From NCBI GenBank assembly GCA_032622095.1, contig CP136064.1, positions 247,351,827 through 247,415,826 on the forward strand: a stretch of DNA of 64,000 bases, given 5' to 3'. Shown here piece after piece: positions 57,954 to 64,000 of the stretch. The DNA comes from Siphonodentalium dalli. Taxonomy: Eukaryota; Mollusca; Scaphopoda; Gadilida; Siphonodentaliidae. The notes below the pieces were generated by a model. That model saw only the letters and a list, made by a program, of their open reading frames with translations. It was not told the DNA's origin and made no database searches. Every line of letters starts with the position of its first letter. Position 1 is the stretch's first letter. The position numbers were made by a program, and so were the translations under genes.

Positions 57954-59570
57954 ATGAGCCTGGTGGTTGATTTCAAACTCAAAACGTCAACAAAGATGGC
58001 GTCGATTGGCGAAAATGAAAATGTAACTGAACAATTAGATCTACCATCTACAGTATATAATAGTCTCAGTGTAGTAAACAGTGACTATAACAGTGACATA
58101 TCAAAAGACTTGTATCCCGAAAAACCATCAGACAGTAATATGCAGCAAAACTACAAATCTGGAAACGAAATCTATAACTTTAATGGAATTCAGAGTGAAC
58201 ACAATCTCATCAATCTAGACTTGAACTCGTTCAGATCCGAAACGAGGGAAATCATGGATACCCAAATTCATAATCACACTGGAAACAATAGTAATTTAGA
58301 AGTGAGTGACATTATTCGCGGCGGAGGTGACACCGACTCAAAGCTAAATCAGATAATAACAATTCTGACAGCTATGGAGCATAAGTTCAAAACGGTGGAT
58401 ATTGTCAGTCAGCAGGTGTCGGAAATCAACAATAAACTCACGGCGATTGAATATTCAGTCAGTGCATTGTCGGGAAGAGTATCTTCGTTTGAATGCAAAC
58501 AGGACATTCTTGAGCAAAGTTTATACGACACAAACCAAAATCAGAAACAGATGAAAGTGGACGAATTCCATAAATCAGCCAAACTCGACCTTGCAGAAAA
58601 ACGAACACAATACGTCCTTGAGCAGGTAACAGACTTACAAATCGATTCAATGCAGTCTGATCTTATATTTAGCGGGATAGAGGAATTCGAAAGGGACACG
58701 GATAACCTTACAACCGAAAATGTGCTTGTAGATTTCATCAAACAATCACTAAAAATTCTCAAGGATATAGAGTTCGATAATGTGAGACGGATGGGAAAAT
58801 CGGACGACAGGGGGAAACGGCCAATTCTCGTTAAATTCGTTAAAATAAAGGACAAGGAAATGATCAGGAAAGCTAGTGGTTTGCTGAATGGAACGGATTA
58901 TTACATCAACGATCATTACCCGTCTGTGGTAAATGAGTACAGGAAGTTAGTTCTAAATCCGATCGCTAAAGATGCTAGAAATAAGGGTCACAAAGCCCGA
59001 GTTATTTCCGACAGAATTTATGTCGACAATATGCAATTTTCACCTGACGTCAAGCCAAAGTACAGACAGGACAAGTCACAATCAAATTCTGTGTTAACTG
59101 ATCGCTCTAGTGCTCCTTCTAGAGACAAACAACAACAACAACAAAAACGTCAAAATCAACAACAACCGAGACAACGCCAACAACAACAACAACAGCAACC
59201 AATCTCACACGGAATAAGCTTTGTTCCGCCAAACTATAAACTGCCAGCAGGAGCTATCCCGAGAACTCAGAATTATCGACATAAACAATCACAGAAGCCT
59301 AAATCACCACTCAGATTCAAACAAGGAAAACCTCATAATCAGTTTTCGTACAACACTACCGACCGCGCAGCTGTGAACACCGCTCAACACGGTGGGAATA
59401 CCCCAATAATATCCAAAGTGACAAACAAAAACAACTCTGACTCAAAGTTTCAACCAAACGTCTCTGCATCAAAACACGATATAGCAGACAAAAACATTAT
59501 CGAAACAATATTCCAAACAATTGATGTGCATGATTCTATAGATAACCCCACACCGACTGTAAATGAGTAG
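57954..59570 (+). CDS. LINE ORF1 protein: coiled coil, L1-ORF1p-like RNA-binding domain, polyQ
   Basis: 538 codons to UAG. ORF1 proteins bind the element's RNA and form the cytoplasmic particle. Residues 1-120 are polar and of low complexity. Residues ~125-230 are heptad-like with many Leu/Ile and charged residues (LNQIITILTAMEHKFK onward), a probable coiled coil for multimerisation. From residue 237, LIFSGIEEF, then FIKQSLKILKDIEF, VRRMGKSDDRGKRPILVKF and YYINDHYP follow the pattern of the RRM and C-terminal domains of L1 ORF1p (family Transposase_22). Residues ~390-420 are Gln-rich (CAA repeats, 59129-59205), and the tail is basic and polar. There is no CCHC knuckle. A second ATG at 57996 (residue 15, with 'aagATGg' context) is an equally good start. 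The stop is followed in the same frame by ORF2. Confidence 0.92.
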   Translation: MSLVVDFKLKTSTKMASIGENENVTEQLDLPSTVYNSLSVVNSDYNSDISKDLYPEKPSDSNMQQNYKSGNEIYNFNGIQSEHNLINLDLNSFRSETREIMDTQIHNHTGNNSNLEVSDIIRGGGDTDSKLNQIITILTAMEHKFKTVDIVSQQVSEINNKLTAIEYSVSALSGRVSSFECKQDILEQSLYDTNQNQKQMKVDEFHKSAKLDLAEKRTQYVLEQVTDLQIDSMQSDLIFSGIEEFERDTDNLTTENVLVDFIKQSLKILKDIEFDNVRRMGKSDDRGKRPILVKFVKIKDKEMIRKASGLLNGTDYYINDHYPSVVNEYRKLVLNPIAKDARNKGHKARVISDRIYVDNMQFSPDVKPKYRQDKSQSNSVLTDRSSAPSRDKQQQQQKRQNQQQPRQRQQQQQQQPISHGISFVPPNYKLPAGAIPRTQNYRHKQSQKPKSPLRFKQGKPHNQFSYNTTDRAAVNTAQHGGNTPIISKVTNKNNSDSKFQPNVSASKHDIADKNIIETIFQTIDVHDSIDNPTPTVNE

Positions 59571-59582
59571 GAAAGCCCGGGA

Positions 59583-62500
59583 GTGAAAGAATTTAAAATA
59601 CTCTCCTTAAATGTATGTGGCTTAGTATCCAAATTGAATGACCCGGAATTTGCTGAATATATCAATGATTTTGATCTCCTATTTTTCCAGGAAACTAAAA
59701 CTGATCGATTAGATTCTATATTCATAGACAATTTCCATGTCCTTGGTCTAAAAAATAGAAAAAAAGTATCCAGGTATAGATCTGGTGGTCTCTGTATTGC
59801 TGTCAAAGATATTTACAAAAGCAATTTTTCGATTATTTACGACGATTGTGACGTCGTCCTATGGTGCAAATTTAAATCCAGCCTGACTGAGACTTACGTT
59901 TTCGGAAATGTTTATATACCGCCAGAAAATTCAAAATATTTCAAAGGCAATGAACTAGATAACCTGCATATATCTCTCCTTGAGAAATTGATAAATTTTG
60001 ACAATGTGATGTTAGCAGGCGACTTTAATGCACGCACCGGTACACTGAACGATCACAGTTCAGCCGAAAAACTAATTAGAGAGTATAACATAACTTCTTT
60101 CACACCGTTCAGAATTAACCCTGACAGCATGTCAAATGCACACGGCAAGAAACTTATGCATATTTGTGATTGTATGAGCATGTTAATTTTCAGCGGGAGA
60201 ATCGGAGAGAGCTCATCGAAATGCACATGTAAAAATGTTAGCGTAATTGATTATGCTATCGGCTCTCCTAGATTCGCCAAAAATGTTGTTTCACTTGTTG
60301 TGAACGATTTTGACGAAACGCTGTCTGACGCACATTGTAGTATAGTAGTAAGTTGTAATATACAATCTGTTGATCACACGAAGTGCAATCCACCCGTCAA
60401 AACAAACAAACCCAGACAAAACAAACGATCAGCCAATCGCAAGCCTCCCCGCAAGATTGGTGATAAAAGTATATTTCAACAAAGCATTGACGTGCGCGCG
60501 ATTAGTCAATTGAATGAGACAATAGACTTTATTTCAAACAACAACGCATGTCCCAAAGACATTGAGAACGCTACTCAGTCTCTGTCAAGTATTATGATAG
60601 ACGCAGCGGTAAACTTGAACAGTGGTCGAAATTATGATGACCGACAACATCAGCCTGTTAGTAAGACGAACTCACGGAAATATGTGAGTCCCTGGTTCAC
60701 ACGCGACTGTAGATCCACACGAACACTTTACCGCAAAGCAAGGAAGACTTTTAAGAAAACCCCTTCAGTGGCGAATAAACAAATATTATTAGACAGACGC
60801 AAAATGTACAACGAAAAGATTAAATCAAGCCAACATCAATATAACAGAAAAGTAAGCTCCGAAATACATAATCTTCGTGTCCGATCAAGCAAAGATTTTT
60901 GGTCATTTATTAAAAAACTGGACACCCGCAGAGCCGAAAAACCGACGCCGGAAGTAGGCGATTTCAAAGATTATTTCGAATCTGAAGAATTTTTTTCAAC
61001 TGAAATACCATCAGAAACCGATGTAGTCGAAGATATACACATAGATATTAACGATATTGACACATCGCCTCTAAATAGAGAAATAACAGCATCTGAAATA
61101 GAAAAGGCTATCAAAGCCTTAAAGTTAGGAAAAGCGCCTGGATACGACAATATAACAAACGACTATCTTAAAGGGGCTCTTGATATTTTTGGAATAACGT
61201 TTCAAAAATATTTCAATCTGATTTTAAACACTGGAATAGTACCCGAAAGCTGGAGAACTGGAATTATACGACCACTCTTTAAAGGAAAAGGGGAATCTAC
61301 CGACCCTAATAACTACAGGAAGATAACTCTTTTAAGTTGTATGTCAAAAGTATTTGCTAGCATTGTTAGTGAACGCATTAGCTCATTCCTCAGTAATAAT
61401 GACTTGCAGTCAGAATGCCAAGCGGGATTTCGCAAAGGATATTCCACAATTGATCACATATTTTCACTTTACTCTTTATCACAAATCTTGAAACATAACA
61501 AGCAGACCTTATATTGTGCCTTTATAGACTTTTCTAAAGCGTTTGATTCCGTCTGGAGAGCAGCGCTTTGGAAAAAGCTTATTAGCCATAAAATCGAAGG
61601 TAAACTCTTAGATGTAATACGATCTATGTATAATGACATAAAACTTTGCGTACGCATTGGAAACGAAGATTCAGACTTTTTTCCAAGCAAAATTGGCCTA
61701 AAACAAGGAGACAGTCTTTCGCCGATACTATTTGCAATATACCTAAACGATCTTGAAAATCATCTTCGTGAGCATGGATCCAATGGAATCGACATTAAAG
61801 TTCCAGAAGAATTTGATACCGGACTTTACTTAAAACTATTTCTCTTAATTTATGCAGATGACACTGTACTCCTCGCTAACTCACGTGACAGCTTACAGAA
61901 CATGCTTGATAAATTTTCTATATATTGCAACACGTGGAAATTAAATGTCAATACATCGAAAACCAAGATACTTATATTTGGACGAAAAAACAAAAGTCTG
62001 AATAGCGGTAAATTTTCAATAATTGGACATGAACTGGAGATAGTAAATAGTTACAAATACCTAGGTACGACATTCCATAGAAATGGACTATTCACACTAG
62101 AAAAAAACACAAGGACTAAAAGTGCTAAAGTGGCAATGTACGCCCTCCTTAATAAAGTACGCGTGAATAAACTAACTATAGCCACAACCCTTGATATCTA
62201 TGAAAAATCGATTATCCCAATCATGACATATGGAGCCGAGGTATGGGGACACGAAAACACGACATGTTTTGAAAAACTCGAAATTTGGTTTTTGAAATAC
62301 ACCTTAAAGCTTAAAAAATCTACACCTAGTGCATTCATATATGGAGAACTCGGCATGTGTCCCATATCAGTAAGAATAAAAACATGTTACTTGTCTTATT
62401 GGGGCAAGCTCAACACAATGACGACAAATAGAACGCCACTCGCATTGTATTATATTATGCTGATGTCTTATTATGATAATAAGAAGTTCCCATGGATTGC

Positions 62501-63032
62501 TGGGCAGCATAACACCCTTAACGCAATCGGCATGGGTAACAGCTGGACCTATCAGCTGGTCGATAACCTCAATCAATTTCGCGACTCTGTCAGAATGAGA
62601 CTAACTGATATATACTCACAACAATGGAGAACCGCAATAGCTGTATCAAACAAATTTACCTTTTATCGAGTCGTGAAAGATAACTTTGTCCGCGAACAAT
62701 ATTTGTCATCCAGCGATACATCTATGATACACGCTCTCATGAGATTCCGGACAAGAAATCATAAATTACCAATCGAAGAAGGATCATGGACAAATCGAGA
62801 CTATTCGGAAAGAAAGTGCTCATTATGTAACGCAGAGTTAGGAGATGAATTCCACGTTATTTTGAAGTGTGAAAAATTAAAGGGATTGAGAATAAGATAC
62901 ATCAAACCATACTACTTCAATAGACCAAACACTTTGAAGTTGAACCAATTATTCAATCAAAATAGCGAGCGCAAAACAAAAAACCTTTCGATATTTATTA
63001 AAAAGATTTTGGAAATTTTCAGAAACTCCTGA
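59583..63032 (+). CDS. LINE ORF2 polyprotein: AP endonuclease, reverse transcriptase, CCHC finger
   Basis: About 1,150 codons, open from just after the ORF1 UAG (59568-59570) to TGA at 63030. The protein nicks target DNA and copies the element RNA there. Numbering from 59583: endonuclease residues N10 (SLNVCG), E37 (FFQETK), Y111 (YIPPEN), D147/N149 (AGDFNARTG) and S248-D249-A250-H251 (SDAHCSI). RT motifs are FKGKGESTDPNNYRKITLL, AGFRKGYSTIDHIF, FIDFSKAFDSVW (D649), GLKQGDSLSPILFAIYLNDL, YADDTVLL (757-764) and YKYLGTTFHRNG. The C-terminal finger is C1079-x2-C1082-x8-H1091-x4-C1096. No RNase H is evident. The first codons after the UAG are in ORF1's frame and none is ATG before the endonuclease core, so the start is unusual; 59583 is only a nominal start. 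Confidence 0.95.
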   Translation: MKEFKILSLNVCGLVSKLNDPEFAEYINDFDLLFFQETKTDRLDSIFIDNFHVLGLKNRKKVSRYRSGGLCIAVKDIYKSNFSIIYDDCDVVLWCKFKSSLTETYVFGNVYIPPENSKYFKGNELDNLHISLLEKLINFDNVMLAGDFNARTGTLNDHSSAEKLIREYNITSFTPFRINPDSMSNAHGKKLMHICDCMSMLIFSGRIGESSSKCTCKNVSVIDYAIGSPRFAKNVVSLVVNDFDETLSDAHCSIVVSCNIQSVDHTKCNPPVKTNKPRQNKRSANRKPPRKIGDKSIFQQSIDVRAISQLNETIDFISNNNACPKDIENATQSLSSIMIDAAVNLNSGRNYDDRQHQPVSKTNSRKYVSPWFTRDCRSTRTLYRKARKTFKKTPSVANKQILLDRRKMYNEKIKSSQHQYNRKVSSEIHNLRVRSSKDFWSFIKKLDTRRAEKPTPEVGDFKDYFESEEFFSTEIPSETDVVEDIHIDINDIDTSPLNREITASEIEKAIKALKLGKAPGYDNITNDYLKGALDIFGITFQKYFNLILNTGIVPESWRTGIIRPLFKGKGESTDPNNYRKITLLSCMSKVFASIVSERISSFLSNNDLQSECQAGFRKGYSTIDHIFSLYSLSQILKHNKQTLYCAFIDFSKAFDSVWRAALWKKLISHKIEGKLLDVIRSMYNDIKLCVRIGNEDSDFFPSKIGLKQGDSLSPILFAIYLNDLENHLREHGSNGIDIKVPEEFDTGLYLKLFLLIYADDTVLLANSRDSLQNMLDKFSIYCNTWKLNVNTSKTKILIFGRKNKSLNSGKFSIIGHELEIVNSYKYLGTTFHRNGLFTLEKNTRTKSAKVAMYALLNKVRVNKLTIATTLDIYEKSIIPIMTYGAEVWGHENTTCFEKLEIWFLKYTLKLKKSTPSAFIYGELGMCPISVRIKTCYLSYWGKLNTMTTNRTPLALYYIMLMSYYDNKKFPWIAGQHNTLNAIGMGNSWTYQLVDNLNQFRDSVRMRLTDIYSQQWRTAIAVSNKFTFYRVVKDNFVREQYLSSSDTSMIHALMRFRTRNHKLPIEEGSWTNRDYSERKCSLCNAELGDEFHVILKCEKLKGLRIRYIKPYYFNRPNTLKLNQLFNQNSERKTKNLSIFIKKILEIFRNS

Positions 63033-63343
63033 GGCTTACGCGCATGTGTGCGCGTTCACATTTGTAGGTGCTCGTGTACACACATGTATTTTAGTAAATA
63101 TAAATTCGTTGATACACACCATACACCATATACCATATATTGGTAAATACATTATCTGATTATGATGAGTAAACAAGTATACACCCATTAAACGCGACAT
63201 CGATGTATTATAATATTTATCATAATGATTTTATGTGTATGTATACATGTATTGATGATACGTAATTGTGTCATATGTATTGTCTCTGTAATGTCTTTCA
63301 TGATGACCAGAGTTACTATTAAATTGAATTGAATTGAATTGAA
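63033..63343 (+). promoter_or_regulatory. LINE 3' UTR: hairpin, ATTAAA, (TTGAA)4 tail
   Basis: A GC-rich dyad ACGCGCATGTGTGCGCGT (63038-63055) starts six bases after the ORF2 stop in very AT-rich surroundings. In CR1/L2-like LINEs a 3' stem-loop is the reverse-transcriptase recognition element, though it usually lies nearer to the tail. ATTAAA at 63318-63323 directly precedes four TTGAA units. Past 63343 the sequence changes to 'cgtcgcaccgcgtgacc', the flank. Confidence 0.75.
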
Positions 63344-64000
63344 CGTCGCACCGCGTGACCGCCATGATTTCACCATTGAACCTGTAAGCAGAGAAGTTAT
63401 TTTGTTTATAACATGCCATTGTGGGAATATTATTTACAGTGTATGTACATCTATAACAGTATTATAATTCATACATTAAAGAGCGCATTTTCAGAAAGGA
63501 ATATAGTTTTTGAAACATGCTAAATATATACATGTACTACTCATTATAGCTTCACATAATGAATGTAATTTTATAAATATATTTTACTTTATCTATATAT
63601 GGCCAGATCGATGCCCCATTAAGCACAATCTTGACACGGGAAATTTGCAATTTTACATGAGGAATTTTAGCTATATAACACAATACATTCATATATAAGG
63701 ATTATAATATGAGAAACATGGCGAGTTTGAAAATAAGCCCCCCTCCCCCTTTTTTATAGTATAAACGATAACTCTTCACCATGTACGTCACTTAATCCAA
63801 ATGCTAATAATAATAATATAATGACACATCTCACTATTCTGCAGTATTTATCATTTTAGATTATTTATAAGTTCATTATTTGCTATTATATATGACATTT
63901 ATTGAATGACATAATATTCTTCACAATTTAAAGTTTTGGACACAAACGGTGGCTACATATGTATTAGATATACGACATCACCCCACCCCCGGCCCCTCCC
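63344..64000. other. No gene recognised
   Basis: AT-rich flank to the end of the window. Two short C-rich runs (about 63739-63750 and 63981-64000) and a short (AAT)n near 63806 are the only notable features. Confidence 0.45.

Larger units (their letters stand above)
57954..63343 (+). mobile_element. Intact-looking non-LTR retrotransposon (two ORFs, 3' tail)
   Basis: Coordinates run from the first ORF1 ATG to the end of the tail; the true 5' end lies further upstream. The order is ORF1, a single UAG, ORF2 (endonuclease, reverse transcriptase, CCHC finger), a 3' UTR of about 290 bp, ATTAAA (63318-63323) and (TTGAA)4 (63324-63343). Tails of short tandem repeats instead of poly(A) are known for CR1/L2-, I- and related LINE clades. 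The endonuclease-RT order and the finger place it in the apurinic-endonuclease LINEs; I favour the CR1/L2/Jockey group but cannot assign a clade without a tree. Both ORFs are free of internal stops, so this is a recent copy. Confidence 0.95.

Noticed and set aside
59450-59806. Minus-strand ORF of 118 codons over the LINE ORF1/ORF2 junction
   Set aside because: Antisense shadow of the two real ORFs, with no domain of its own.

Overview
The window is eukaryotic nuclear DNA, AT-rich and made almost wholly of repeats. The best guess for the host is a bivalve or other lophotrochozoan. That is inference: several repeat families have the look of those common in mollusc genomes (blocks with 'gggccataactc', 'catggccgcc..atcttggattt', and a 'tatacccccactttcg' hairpin followed by 'gtccgtccgtc'). 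No intact host gene can be supported. There are no bacterial operons and no ribosome-binding-site-like spacing, and GTG/TTG 'starts' carry no weight here.

Layout. 1-5.5 kb: decayed direct and tandem repeats (units near 177 bp and 165-180 bp) and a LINE 3' tail. 5.5-7.0 kb: a 1.47-kb non-autonomous element with long inverted ends, each holding a hairpin. 7.7-8.2 kb: the first of four members of a ~500-bp TTAA-bounded MITE family (others at 30.1, 42.3 and 49.1 kb). 8.9-11.7 kb: diverged tandem repeats and a TA microsatellite. 13.4-17.8 kb: a GC-rich, foldback-like element whose two inverted arms are tandem arrays of a 180-bp unit, flanked by an 8-bp direct repeat. 20.6-22.8 kb: small minisatellites. 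26.0-28.4 kb: a broken reverse-transcriptase fragment between ~180-bp inverted repeats. 30.6-40.95 kb: a 10.3-kb satellite of about 190 copies of a 54-bp unit, with a MITE inserted in its first unit. 41.8-52.5 kb: decayed repeats, a broken THAP-domain fragment, and a few exon-like pieces of unknown identity. 53.1-56.2 kb: a ~3.1-kb array of a 37-bp unit containing a short dyad. 56.2-56.9 kb: TG/CA-rich 114-bp repeats.

The one apparently intact protein-coding locus is a non-LTR retrotransposon at 58.0-63.3 kb. ORF1 (538 codons) has a coiled coil, an L1-ORF1p-like RNA-binding region and a polyglutamine tract. ORF2 (about 1,150 codons) has an apurinic endonuclease, a reverse transcriptase with YADD, and a C-terminal CCHC finger. 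The two ORFs lie in the same reading frame and are separated by a single UAG, and ORF2 has no in-frame AUG before its endonuclease domain. Its 3' end has a hairpin just after the stop codon, an ATTAAA signal and a (TTGAA)4 tail.

The observations most worth following are the foldback element with its 8-bp target duplication and unequal arms, the UAG-separated same-frame LINE ORFs, the MITE insertion that dates the edge of the 54-bp satellite, and the inverted repeats around the reverse-transcriptase relic.
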